Shown here one piece after another: positions 55,926 to 64,000 of a DNA stretch of 64,000 nt. A model generated the notes under the pieces. That model worked only from the letters and a program-made list of their open reading frames with translations, was not told the origin of the DNA and did not search any database. Source of the stretch: JADGHX01 sp037200125 (lineage in GTDB: Bacteria > Pseudomonadota > Gammaproteobacteria > Steroidobacterales > Steroidobacteraceae); assembly GCA_037200125.1 (NCBI GenBank), contig JBBCGS010000007.1, positions 558,001-622,000 of the forward strand, given 5' to 3'. The position numbers were made by a program, and so were the translations under genes. Each line of letters starts with the position of its first letter. The first letter of the stretch is position 1.

Positions 55926-57323
55926 ATGACTTCGAACCCGTCTTCTCTCAGTACCTCCGAACTGCAGGCCCTCGACCGCGAGACTCTCCTGCATCCCTTT
56001 ACGTCGCTGCGCCAGTTTGCCTCCGGGGAAGCCGGCGAGCCGCGCATCGTGACCGGCGGGCAGGGCATTCGAATCCAACTTCGGGACGGCAAAGAGCTCA
56101 TCGATGCCTTCGCCGGCATCTACTGCAATCACGTGGGCTACGGCCGCCGCGAGATCGCGGACGCCATTCACCAGGAAGCGCTCAAGCTCGCGTACTACCA
56201 CTCGTTCCGCGGGTACTCGAACGAGCCCGCCATCCGCCTTGGCCGGCGGGTGCTGGACATGGCGCCGGCGGGCATGAAGCGCATTCAGTTCGGGCTTAGC
56301 GGATCCGATGCCAACGAGACTCAGCTCAAGATCGTCTGGTACTACAACAACGTGCTCGGGCGCCCGCGCAAGAAGAAGATCATTTCGCGCTGGCGCGGTT
56401 ATCACGGCAGCACCGTGCTGGCGGGCAGCCTCACCGGTCTCGACAGTCATCATCACGCGTTCGACCTGCCGCAGGGGCCGGTGCTCCACACGATGACGCC
56501 GCATTACTTCTGGCATGCGGACGCCGGCGTGGACGAACGCGAGTTCTCGCGCATCTGCGCCAAGAAGCTCGAAGGCCTGATCACGCTCGAAGGGCCCGAC
56601 ACCATCGCCGCGTTCATCGGCGAGCCGGTGCTGGGCACTGGCGGAATCATTCCGCCGCCGGCCGGCTATTGGGAAGAGATCCAGAAGGTGCTGAGGAAGT
56701 ACGACATCCTGCTGATCGCGGATGAGGTGGTCTGCGGCTTCGGGCGGCTCGGCGCGGCGTTCGGCTCGCAGGTGTACGGCATCGAGCCGGACCTCATCAC
56801 CATCGGCAAGGGCCTCACGAGCGGCTACCAGCCGTTGTCGGGCGTGCTGGTCGGCGACAAGGTCTGGCAGGTCCTGCAGCAGGGTTCGGACACCTACGGG
56901 CAGTTCGCTCACGGCTACACGTTCTCGGGGCATCCGGTCTGCGCGGCGGCGGCGCTCGCGAACCTCGACATCATCGAGCGCGAGAAGCTGACGGAGAACG
57001 CGTCGAGCGTCGGCGCTTACTTCCTGCAGCGGCTGCGCGGGGAGTTCACGGACCGGCCGTACGTCGCCGAAGTGCGCGGCGTCGGGCTCCTGGCCGCGAT
57101 CGAGTTCGCGCAGGATCCCGCGAAGAAGCAGCGCTTCGACGCCGACCGGCGCGTCGGCGCGCAGCTGGCGGCGGCGTGCCTGGAAGAGGGCGTCATCGTG
57201 CGTTCCATGCCCCATGGGGACATCCTCGGGTTCGCCCCACCGCTCGTCATCACGCGGGACGAGGTGGACGAGGTCGTCGCGCGTGTCATGCGGGCCGTGG
57301 AGAAGGTCACGCGCCGGCTTTGA
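55926..57323 (+). CDS. Class III (omega) PLP aminotransferase
   Basis: 465 residues, cytoplasmic. Blocks: DGKELIDAFAGIYCNHVGYG, FGLSGSDANETQLKIVWYY, SRWRGYHGSTVLAGSL, LIADEVVCGFGRLG and the PLP-binding K295 in ITIGKGLTSGYQPLSG. This is the omega-amino acid:pyruvate or amine transaminase branch; the amino donor is unknown. The gap 55727-55925 holds no gene. It follows the benzoylformate decarboxylase on the same strand, and together they could turn aromatic aldehydes and amines into each other, which is inference. Confidence 0.88.
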   Translation: MTSNPSSLSTSELQALDRETLLHPFTSLRQFASGEAGEPRIVTGGQGIRIQLRDGKELIDAFAGIYCNHVGYGRREIADAIHQEALKLAYYHSFRGYSNEPAIRLGRRVLDMAPAGMKRIQFGLSGSDANETQLKIVWYYNNVLGRPRKKKIISRWRGYHGSTVLAGSLTGLDSHHHAFDLPQGPVLHTMTPHYFWHADAGVDEREFSRICAKKLEGLITLEGPDTIAAFIGEPVLGTGGIIPPPAGYWEEIQKVLRKYDILLIADEVVCGFGRLGAAFGSQVYGIEPDLITIGKGLTSGYQPLSGVLVGDKVWQVLQQGSDTYGQFAHGYTFSGHPVCAAAALANLDIIEREKLTENASSVGAYFLQRLRGEFTDRPYVAEVRGVGLLAAIEFAQDPAKKQRFDADRRVGAQLAAACLEEGVIVRSMPHGDILGFAPPLVITRDEVDEVVARVMRAVEKVTRRL

Positions 57324-57395
57324 GCTGGTTTCAGCGCGTTTCCCGCGTAGAGGGGCAATGCCGGGTCATGACCCGGTCCATCTACGGGGTCAAAC

Positions 57396-59081
57396 GTGTT
57401 CCGGCGCCTCCGCGCTTTCCTCCGCGAGCTGAGCTCCCGCTTCCACGGCCACGCCAGGGTCAGCCTGTGGCTGCCGGCGGCGGTGGTGCTCACCTTCGCG
57501 GTCATCGAGAAGCTCGATGCGTTCGGGATGCACGAGGCGATGGAAGCCCGGTCCGAACAGGCGACCTTGCGCATCGTTTCCCCGTACTACACCCCGTCAC
57601 GCGATGTGGCGGTGGTGCTGGTCGATGATGACTACCTGAAGAGTCGCGGGGCGGGCTGGCCGCTTCGGTTCGCCGAGCAGGGCCGGTTGCTGAGGCAGAT
57701 CGCGTCGGCCGGGCCTTCCGTCATCCTCATGGACTTCGTGTATCCGCACCGGCACGGGGGCGGCGATGACATCCAGTCGTTGCTGGCGCCCATTCTCAGC
57801 TCGTCGGATGAAACCATCGCCCATGTTCCGATCGTCTTCACGGCGATGGCGAAGCCGCTCGCGGCGTTGCCGGACGGGTTCGAGTTCTGCGCCGAGGAAC
57901 TGAAGGAACACGGCGCGCCGACTGACATTCTGGATCGCGAATCCCTGCCCACCGCGTTGAGTGAGCAGGTGCAGGCCAACGGCCGTGGCCGATTCCGGGT
58001 GGGATACATTCGCTGGTCGAGATGCGGCGGTGAGTATCCGCTGCTGCTGGGCGGAGACGCGAATGCGCCGACGCCGGTTTTCGCCGCGTATCGCGCCTTT
58101 TGCGAATCGCCGAGCCACGCCGCCCGCTGCGAGCGAAGCGACCCCTGGGATGCGCGCGACTTCGCTCATCCGATGATCGTGAGGCCGGGCGCGTTCCCCA
58201 CGCCGGAGCAGCGCTTCGCCTACAGCGAATCCGTCTGCCAGCGCCCGTTGCCTGCGCGTGGCGATGTGCCCGCCGGCGAGCGCTTCCTGTCCGCGCTTCA
58301 GCAACTCACGCTTGGGGTGTTCGGCGATCTGCGTCGGTCGCCGTCGGTGCAGCTCGCGCTGCCTTGCCCGGCGGTCACCGTGCTGCCGTTGAGCCGATTG
58401 CAGAATGCTTCTCGCGATACGTGGAATGAACTGCTGCGAGACAAAGCCGTGATCCTGGGCGCCGACATCTCGGGCATTCCCGATTTGGTGGAGTCGCCCG
58501 TGCACGGGCAGATTCCCGGCGCCGTGTGGCACGGCATGGCGCTCGACAATCTCGTGGCGCTCGACTCGAACTACCTGGCGCAACGCCATCCAGCGATCCG
58601 GAAATACGGCGGCTTCGCGCTGCTGCTCGCGTTCGCCTACGCGTTTGCCTTCATCCTGCATTTTCTCGAGTTGAAGGCGATTCGCCTGGGGCGGGCGTGG
58701 ATCAGCTTCACGCTCTGGGTAATTCTGGCGCTTGCGTATGTCGGCTTCGGCGATGTGCGGGCGGCGCTGTTCTGTTTCGCAATCGGTGTCGGGCTGGACC
58801 TGACGTCGCCGTCGACTTCCGCGGTCTATCTGGTCGGCATCGCCATCGCCGCCGCGTGCTCGGCGTTGCTGTTGAGGTGGGGCGTGCCGCCGGGTAACTG
58901 GCTCGGCGTCGTGCTCGTGGCGGCGGCCTTCGGCCACGCGCTGAAGCCCTACTACCACGCGAGCGCGATCCGCCAGTTTCCGGCGCGGCTTTCCGTGCTC
59001 CGAGCCATCTTCTTTGCGATTGCGGGCCGACGCGGCCCGCATGCCGAACACGCCTTCGAGTCTTCTCACAGGGGAGAATGA
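57396..59081 (+). CDS. CHASE2-domain membrane protein without an output domain
   Basis: 561 residues from a GTG start. One N-terminal membrane helix (LWLPAAVVLTFAVIEKL), a periplasmic CHASE2 domain of about 350 residues (VAVVLVDDDYLKSRGAGWPL, ILMDFVYPH near its start and DKAVILGADISGIPDLVESP with PGAVWHGMALDNLV near its end) and three to four membrane helices from about 405 to 530. In most CHASE2 proteins a kinase, cyclase or GGDEF domain follows; here the chain ends about 30 residues after the last helix. It may pass its signal to a separate partner. The next gene starts within the stop region. Confidence 0.85.
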   Translation: MFRRLRAFLRELSSRFHGHARVSLWLPAAVVLTFAVIEKLDAFGMHEAMEARSEQATLRIVSPYYTPSRDVAVVLVDDDYLKSRGAGWPLRFAEQGRLLRQIASAGPSVILMDFVYPHRHGGGDDIQSLLAPILSSSDETIAHVPIVFTAMAKPLAALPDGFEFCAEELKEHGAPTDILDRESLPTALSEQVQANGRGRFRVGYIRWSRCGGEYPLLLGGDANAPTPVFAAYRAFCESPSHAARCERSDPWDARDFAHPMIVRPGAFPTPEQRFAYSESVCQRPLPARGDVPAGERFLSALQQLTLGVFGDLRRSPSVQLALPCPAVTVLPLSRLQNASRDTWNELLRDKAVILGADISGIPDLVESPVHGQIPGAVWHGMALDNLVALDSNYLAQRHPAIRKYGGFALLLAFAYAFAFILHFLELKAIRLGRAWISFTLWVILALAYVGFGDVRAALFCFAIGVGLDLTSPSTSAVYLVGIAIAAACSALLLRWGVPPGNWLGVVLVAAAFGHALKPYYHASAIRQFPARLSVLRAIFFAIAGRRGPHAEHAFESSHRGE

Positions 59082-59083
59082 TC

Positions 59084-59461
59084 ATGTCCTTCGTTTCACG
59101 TTCCGTTCTTGCCGTCGCGTTGCTGGCCGCCTGGCCCGCCGCGCATGCCTGCGATGTGGGCAGCCAGAAGGTCGAGAAAGTGCTCGGCAAGAAGGTGGCG
59201 ACCTACAGCGAGAGTGGCGATTTCCAGAAGGAGATCGAGGCGAGCGCCGTCAAGGTCGACACGCCGCTCGTCGAGTGTCGCGATGCGCCCGCGCTCGTGC
59301 GCGTGAAGACGGTCAACGGCGACCCCGTGTGGGTCGACCGGTTGGACGTGAAGATCGCCGGCGCGGCCAAGGCGGCGACCAAGTGCAAGTCGAACGTCGT
59401 CTCGCGGGAGAGTGACACGCGCGCGCCGGCTGTTTCAGGTATCGACCCGTGCAGCGGCTGA
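59084..59461 (+). CDS. Small exported protein in the CHASE2-M48 operon
   Basis: 125 residues. GGGGAG lies seven bases before the ATG at 59084, which is better placed than the ATG at 59078. Signal peptide SRSVLAVALLAAWPAAHA, then CDVGSQKVEKVLGKKVATYS. Three more Cys occur in the mature part (VECRDA, TKCKSN, DPCSG), so disulfides are likely. No family recognised. It overlaps the peptidase gene by 13 bases, so the three genes are co-translated in one operon. Possible partner of the peptidase or sensor. Confidence 0.7.
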   Translation: MSFVSRSVLAVALLAAWPAAHACDVGSQKVEKVLGKKVATYSESGDFQKEIEASAVKVDTPLVECRDAPALVRVKTVNGDPVWVDRLDVKIAGAAKAATKCKSNVVSRESDTRAPAVSGIDPCSG

Positions 59462-60963
59462 CCTGCGGCCGCTGCGCCCTTGTCCTGGCGATTGCGTGCG
59501 CGCCGCTCTTTGGGGGTGTTGCGCACGCGAAGGGAAAGGTCGAAGAGAACAACGAGACCGTATATCTCGCACGCGACTTCGTGTTCGTCGACTCGCCGGC
59601 GATCGAGGGTTACCTGCGCGGCGTGTGCAAGCGACTGCTCGATGCGAAAGGCGTGAAACTCGAGGGGCCGAACATCCTCGTGCAGTCTTCCGATGCGTTC
59701 AACGCGTTTACGGATGCACACGGCAACCTCGTCATTTCAACCGGCGCGCTGCGTTCTCTCGAGAGCGAGGACGAGTTGGCGGCATTGCTCGGGCATGAGC
59801 TGTCGCACCTGATCCTGAAACATCCGCAGGACAAGGACGCGATGCGCGTGTTGCCCCTGGGCATGGAAACGATGTCGTCGATGAAGGACGCTGCGACCGA
59901 GCTGCGGGGGCGCGGCGATGTGCAGGCCACCAGCGTTCTGTGGAGCGATTTCATCGCCCCGAGCTGGAATCGCAAGCAGGAGCAGGAGGCCGACGAGAAC
60001 GGCTTCGAGCTGATGCGCGCGGCGGGGTATGACCCTTCGACATTCGGCCAGCTCTTTTCGAAGCTGCGGGACGCGGAGAAGAAACGCTCGGAGCGCATGC
60101 AAGTACTGAAGAAGGCCCTCGTTGCCCGGCTGCGTGAGGCCGCGCCTGACACCAAGATCCAGGCCGTCTCGATGACCGGCGAGGTGGGGAATGCGGTAGC
60201 CGATGGTGCATCGGAAAAACTGATAGACGGGCTCGCGGCGTTCAATCGGTCCTACGAGTCTCCGGACGAACGGCAGACGCACCTCGCCGTCTATGCGCGC
60301 GAGCATCGGGAAAAGAAGCGCGCGGCTCATCCCGAAGCGGGCTTCCAGGAGGCGTTACAGATGGGTGAGGGCGGAACGATGCTCACGCTCGATGGCGCCG
60401 CGCTCGGCACGCTCGATGCGCTCGCACGAAAGAATGCGGCGGCGGCCAGGACCGCCGTGGAATCGCTTGGCACTGGTGAGACGAAGCAGACCTCCGCGCA
60501 TCTGAATCTCGCGCTCGGTTCCTATCAGCAGGCCTACGGCAAGCCGGAAGCGGGCGCGGCGGCTGCGCAATCGTGGCTTCTGGCGACGCATCCGTCGGCG
60601 CAGGCCTTTCTCTGGTCCGCGTCGTACAAGGTGAAGGCGCGAGACTATGAGGGCGCGCTCGAAACGCTGGAGTCGGGTCGCATGCGCGTCGGAGACTCGA
60701 CCCCGTTCATGCCGACGCTCATCGCCACGGCGCGCGCCTCCGGCAACCTGGCGCTGGCGCGGGAGTACACGAAGGAGTGTCGTGCGGAATCCAGCCGCGA
60801 TAGCGGGCTGCTGCAATCGGTGGTGTCTCGGCAGTCATCGCAGAGCACTCTCTACGCGGAATGCGTGCGGCAACTGGGTGAGAAGCCCGCCGAAGACGCG
60901 GTCGCCGAGAGCGTGGTCGGCAAGGCGCGCGAGAGCGTCTTCAACCTCCTGCGCAAGAAGTAA
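59449..60963 (+). CDS. Exported M48-family zinc metallopeptidase
   Basis: 504 residues, GTG start, signal ALVLAIACAPLFGGVAHA. Zinc motif HELSH at 116-120 (LLGHELSHLILKH) with the third ligand E180 in EQEADENGFELM, the M48 pattern. NAFTDAHGNLVISTGAL is the usual preceding strand. The C-terminal 250 residues look helical and TPR-like (LNLALGSYQQAYGKPEAGAA, FLWSASYKVKARDYEGALE), as in BepA-type periplasmic peptidases that act on outer-membrane proteins. Operon with the CHASE2 protein suggests envelope stress or quality control, by inference. Confidence 0.85.
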   Translation: MQRLTCGRCALVLAIACAPLFGGVAHAKGKVEENNETVYLARDFVFVDSPAIEGYLRGVCKRLLDAKGVKLEGPNILVQSSDAFNAFTDAHGNLVISTGALRSLESEDELAALLGHELSHLILKHPQDKDAMRVLPLGMETMSSMKDAATELRGRGDVQATSVLWSDFIAPSWNRKQEQEADENGFELMRAAGYDPSTFGQLFSKLRDAEKKRSERMQVLKKALVARLREAAPDTKIQAVSMTGEVGNAVADGASEKLIDGLAAFNRSYESPDERQTHLAVYAREHREKKRAAHPEAGFQEALQMGEGGTMLTLDGAALGTLDALARKNAAAARTAVESLGTGETKQTSAHLNLALGSYQQAYGKPEAGAAAAQSWLLATHPSAQAFLWSASYKVKARDYEGALETLESGRMRVGDSTPFMPTLIATARASGNLALAREYTKECRAESSRDSGLLQSVVSRQSSQSTLYAECVRQLGEKPAEDAVAESVVGKARESVFNLLRKK

Positions 60964-61280
60964 CCACGGCCGGCCACCGCCGCCGGGCACGCGGGTCAGG
61001 GTAGATGTGCCGACGACGCGCCGGGCGTCGACGTCGATCAACTCGTGCAGGCTATCTTCTGATCGGCTTCGGTTCCCAGCGCGACGCGCTGTACCGCGAT
61101 GTCGAGCGAGCCCGCGGTTCGCAGTGACAGGGACGTGCGGATCCGCTTCATGTCGGCACCCGATTGCCCGAAACACTTGAGCGGCACCGCGACGAGCCGC
61201 CCGGCCCTGGGGCGCGTACTGCGGCACATCGGCTGCTAAGATCCGGCCGCGCACACGAACTGTGTCGATCGAGGGGGCTG
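60964..61280. other. Intergenic stretch without a supported gene
   Basis: 317 bases between the M48 peptidase and the ROK kinase. A 63-codon minus-strand frame (61038-61229) and a frame running on into the peptidase gene are open, but neither has a recognisable family, a ribosome site or a signal. GAGGGGG just before 61281 is the ribosome site of the kinase gene. Confidence 0.5.
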
Positions 61281-62210
61281 ATGACTTCTACGAAGCTGCT
61301 GGCGGGCGTCGAGCTTGGCGGGACGAAGTGCGTGTGCGTGCTGGGTACCGGGCCGTCCGACATTCGTGCGCAGGAGAGGCTTCCGACGAGCGACCCTGCG
61401 TCCACACTCACGCGGATCGAGGCTGTCCTGAGCCAATGGGCCGACGCTCACGGGCGCTTCGAGGCGCTCGGTCTCGCATCGTTCGGTCCGCTCGATCTGA
61501 ACGGTAAATCCGCAACTTACGGCTATGTCACCGCGACCACCAAGTCGGGCTGGGGCAATACCCGCATTGCCGGCCGTTTCGCGGAACGGTTCGGTGTTCC
61601 GGTAGGGTTCGACACGGACGTCAACGGCGCCGCGCTCGGTGAAGGGCGATGGGGCGCCGCGCAGGGGCTCGACAACTTTGCGTACGTGACGGTGGGCACG
61701 GGCGTCGGAGTCGGGTTGATCGTCGACGGGAAGCCGATCTTCGGCTGCGGCCACCCCGAAATGGGCCACATCAGGATCGTGCGATTGCCGGGTGACACCT
61801 GGCCGGGCCACTGTGGTTTTCATGGCGATTGTGTCGAAGGCCTCGCGAGTGGGCCGGCCATTCGGGCGCGCGTGGGCGCCGCTGCGGAGACGTTAGCTGG
61901 CGATCACTCGGTATGGGACACGGTGGTCCATGCGCTCGCGCAACTCCTGCACACGATGGTCGTCACCACCGCGCCGGAGCGAATCATTCTCGGCGGAGGT
62001 GTCCTGGCCTCTCGCGAAGCGCTCTTCGGTCGCATCCGAGCGATGCTCGTGAAAAGTCTGAATGGTTACGTGAAAGCCAGTGAGCTCGAGAGCGGCCTCG
62101 ACGCATACGTTGTGGCGCCTGGGCTGGGTACGCTGTCAGGGTCGCTCGGCGCGCTCGTGCTGGCCGACCGTGCATTAGCGTTATCATCCCGCAGGGGTCA
62201 TGGGGAGTAG
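61281..62210 (+). CDS. ROK-family sugar kinase, fructokinase-like
   Basis: 309 residues. ATP motif LAGVELGGTKCVCVLGTG, sugar-binding and catalytic region GFDTDVNGAALGEGRWG, glycine-rich VTVGTGVGVGLIV, and a ROK zinc site HPEMGHIRIVRLPGD with CGFHGDCVEGLASGPA. The motifs fit bacterial fructokinases of the ScrK/Mak type; other hexoses are possible. Cytoplasmic. The sugar transporter starts 4 bases after its stop, so the two work together in uptake and phosphorylation. Confidence 0.87.
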   Translation: MTSTKLLAGVELGGTKCVCVLGTGPSDIRAQERLPTSDPASTLTRIEAVLSQWADAHGRFEALGLASFGPLDLNGKSATYGYVTATTKSGWGNTRIAGRFAERFGVPVGFDTDVNGAALGEGRWGAAQGLDNFAYVTVGTGVGVGLIVDGKPIFGCGHPEMGHIRIVRLPGDTWPGHCGFHGDCVEGLASGPAIRARVGAAAETLAGDHSVWDTVVHALAQLLHTMVVTTAPERIILGGGVLASREALFGRIRAMLVKSLNGYVKASELESGLDAYVVAPGLGTLSGSLGALVLADRALALSSRRGHGE

Positions 62211-62213
62211 TGG

Positions 62214-63491
62214 ATGACGAATAAGAGCAAAAGCCTGGTCGTGCCGTTCATCGCGGTGACCACGCTGTTTTTCGCCTGGGGCTTCATCACGCAGATGATC
62301 GATCCGCTGGTCGCCTCGGTGAAGGCGGTCTTCAGCCTGAGCAACACAGAGTCGATGCTCACGCAGTTCGCTTACTTCATGGCGTACGGCGTGGTGTCGC
62401 TCCCGGCCGCGGCGTTGGTCGCACGCGCGGGGTATGGCAGGGCAATCGCGATCGCGCTCGCCGCGATGATTGTCGGCTGTCTCGTCATTCCGCTGGCTAC
62501 GCAACTCGGCACGTATGAGCTCGTGCTCGTGGCACTCTTCATCATCGCGAGCGGCGTTACGGTGCTGCAGGTGGCGGCGAACCCACTCGTTGCCGGTCTC
62601 GGGCCGCCGAAGTGGTCGCACTTGCGGCTGCTCTTCTCGCAGGCATTCAATTCCGTCGGCACGGTGCTCGCGCCGTACATCGGTTCGGCGATCATGCTGA
62701 GCGGCGGTGTGTTCGCGGCGCAGGATGGTGCGGTCGTGGAGGCGGCACGGCGTACCGAGTCTCTCCGCAGTATCGACACCGCGTTCTTCGTCGTCGTGGG
62801 TCTGATTGTGCTGCTGGTCGTGCTGATCGTCGCTTCGCGCAAGCGCATCGAGGCGGCCGCGCCGGCGCTTGCACAGTCACACGAGACGTCGATCCTGCCG
62901 GCGCTGCGCTCACGCTGGGCCGTGCTCGGCGCGATCGCGATCTTTCTTTACGTGGGCAGCGAGGTCACCATCGGCAGCCTGCTCACGAACTTCCTGCACC
63001 AGGAAGACATCCTGAACGTGAGCCTCGAGCGCGCAGGCAAGCTGGTGTCGTTCTACTGGATGGGCGCGATGGTCGGGCGGTTCATCGGCAGCGTTCTGCT
63101 GCTGAAGGTTCCGGCGTACCGGTTGCTTACGCTGTTCACACTCGTCGCGGCGGCGCTGTGTCTCACGGTGACGCAGAGCGGTGGTGAAGTGGCGGCGTAC
63201 GCGGCGATTGCGGTGGGACTCTTCAACTCCATCATGTTTCCGGTGATCTTCACGCTGACGCTCGAGCGATCCACGGCTTCGCAGGCAGCGACGTCCGGCC
63301 TGCTGTGCATGGCGATCACCGGTGGTGCGATTCTGCCGCTGCTCGGGGGCGTGATTTCGGATGAGGCGAATCGAAGCATGGCCTTCTTCGTGCCGGCGTG
63401 TGGGTATATCGCCCTGTTCGTGTTCGCACTCGTCGCCGGACGCGCCGGGGTTGCGGCTGCGAATCGACCCGCCGCCAGCACCGCGCACTGA
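62214..63491 (+). CDS. Sugar:H+ symporter of the FHS/FucP family (MFS)
   Basis: 425 residues, twelve predicted membrane helices. FAWGFITQMIDPLVASVK at the first helix and LTQFAYFMAYGVVSLPAAAL, ASGVTVLQVAANPLVAGLG and FSQAFNSVGTVLAPYIGSAI are FucP/GluP blocks. Imports fucose, glucose/galactose or amino sugars in relatives; the fructokinase-like neighbour favours a ketohexose or glucose here. GGGGAG lies before the start. Convergent with the XRE-cupin regulator, whose likely target it is. Confidence 0.88.
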   Translation: MTNKSKSLVVPFIAVTTLFFAWGFITQMIDPLVASVKAVFSLSNTESMLTQFAYFMAYGVVSLPAAALVARAGYGRAIAIALAAMIVGCLVIPLATQLGTYELVLVALFIIASGVTVLQVAANPLVAGLGPPKWSHLRLLFSQAFNSVGTVLAPYIGSAIMLSGGVFAAQDGAVVEAARRTESLRSIDTAFFVVVGLIVLLVVLIVASRKRIEAAAPALAQSHETSILPALRSRWAVLGAIAIFLYVGSEVTIGSLLTNFLHQEDILNVSLERAGKLVSFYWMGAMVGRFIGSVLLLKVPAYRLLTLFTLVAAALCLTVTQSGGEVAAYAAIAVGLFNSIMFPVIFTLTLERSTASQAATSGLLCMAITGGAILPLLGGVISDEANRSMAFFVPACGYIALFVFALVAGRAGVAAANRPAASTAH

Positions 63492-63501
63492 TCCATCCGG
63501 G

Positions 63502-63539
63502 CGAACCGGAGTCTTCAGCGGGCTGAAGACTCCGGTTCG
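63502..63539. terminator. Long hairpin between convergent genes
   Basis: CGAACCGGAGTCTTCAG (63502-63518), loop CGGG, CTGAAGACTCCGGTTCG (63523-63539): perfect 17-base stem. It should stop transcription from both sides. No T-run follows. The last codons of the minus-strand regulator lie inside the right arm, and its stop codon lies in the left arm. Confidence 0.7.
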
Positions 63540-64000
63540 TCATAGACGATGATCGAGAGCATCCGGATCGGCACTTTCTCCAGCTTCTCCGGCCCGTGCG
63601 GAATGTCGCCTCGGAACGAGAGCGAATCGCCCGGCTGCAATAGATAGCTCTCGGTGCCGTGCCGGTAGCGGATGGTGCCGCTGAGAATGTAGATGAACTC
63701 CCTCCCGGCGTGCTGGAACCCCGGGAACGTTTCGCTCTTGTCGGTGAGCGTGACGAGAAACGGCTCGAAGGTTTTGCGCGGCCCGCGATGCGCGGCCAGC
63801 AAATGATAGGTGTGGCCGCGCCGCGTGCCGCGGCGGACGACCTCGAGGCCGCGGCCCGCTGGCACGTGCTGTGCGCCATCCGACTCCTCGCCCAGATCTT
63901 GCAACAACGTGGCGGGGCGCACGCCCAGCGCGGCGCTCAATGAGACCAGCGTTTCCAGGCTCGGCGTCACGCGGCCCGTCTCGATGCGACTCAGCATCGC
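63515..64000 (-). CDS. XRE-family regulator with C-terminal cupin domain, 5' partial
   Basis: About 160 residues are inside the window; the gene starts beyond the right edge. The visible head (MLSRIETGRVTPSLETLVSL) is the second half of a helix-turn-helix of the XRE type, and VRPATLLQDL ends it. The rest is a cupin_2 domain (REFIYILSGTIRYRHGTE, LLQPGDSLSFRGDIPHGP). Such regulators bind a small molecule in the cupin. Convergent with the sugar transporter gene. Intact as far as it can be seen. Confidence 0.87.
   Translation of the reverse strand, partial: AMLSRIETGRVTPSLETLVSLSAALGVRPATLLQDLGEESDGAQHVPAGRGLEVVRRGTRRGHTYHLLAAHRGPRKTFEPFLVTLTDKSETFPGFQHAGREFIYILSGTIRYRHGTESYLLQPGDSLSFRGDIPHGPEKLEKVPIRMLSIIVYDEPESSAR

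Noticed and set aside
61038..61229. 63-codon minus-strand frame between the M48 and ROK genes
   Set aside because: No family similarity, signal or ribosome site that I can support.

Overview
The window is GC-rich, densely coded chromosomal DNA from a Gram-negative bacterium: it encodes TonB, a TonB-dependent receptor remnant, PqiABC, lipoproteins, Tat substrates and c-type cytochromes. The gene mix (quinohaemoproteins, DUF1592/DUF1552 proteins, DUF6152, carotenoid oxygenase, SnoaL proteins) suggests a soil or water gammaproteobacterium near Steroidobacter, but that placement is an inference and no rRNA or phylogenetic marker is present. I found no tRNA, rRNA, CRISPR array, insertion sequence or phage gene.

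Layout. 1-4540: broken B3-type metallo-beta-lactamase, a pqiABC operon on the minus strand, and a truncated AAA ATPase. 4609-37020: the main island. A five-part exported set is present three times: a PQQ quinohaemoprotein, a Tat-exported MBL-fold hydrolase, a dihaem DUF1592 protein, a Tat-exported DUF1552 protein and a Sec-exported ankyrin protein. Cassettes 1 (4609-13339) and 3 (28275-37020) share one arrangement, with the quinoprotein divergent from MBL-DUF1592-DUF1552-ankyrin. In cassette 2 (19049-28202) the MBL gene is divergent and the quinoprotein follows the ankyrin gene. Between cassettes 1 and 2 lie a QorB/HxlR pair, a DUF1810 gene, an extra quinohaemoprotein and a TonB-like gene. 37074-44499: a 2OG oxygenase, a receptor remnant, cytochrome b561, cytochrome c', a LysR regulator and a fifth quinohaemoprotein.

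44676-51783: a second catabolic cluster with a carotenoid-cleavage/lignostilbene-type dioxygenase, a small Tat protein, a large fusion of three SnoaL domains with an esterase, two paralogous exported proteins of unknown function and a DUF6152 protein. 51993-57323: quinone-reductase-like MDR, LysR, benzoylformate decarboxylase and a class III aminotransferase. 57396-60963: CHASE2 protein, small exported protein and M48 peptidase as an operon. 61281-64000: ROK sugar kinase, FHS sugar transporter and an XRE-cupin regulator.

Working model (inference): the repeated cassettes oxidise an alcohol or aldehyde substrate in the periplasm and pass electrons through PQQ and haem c to soluble cytochromes, with TonB-dependent uptake. 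The dioxygenase/SnoaL/benzoylformate genes would handle aromatic dimers and monomers. Single-base frameshifts are concentrated in 1-7.5 kb (about 20) and are few elsewhere (about 7). Their pattern looks more like base-call error than gene decay.
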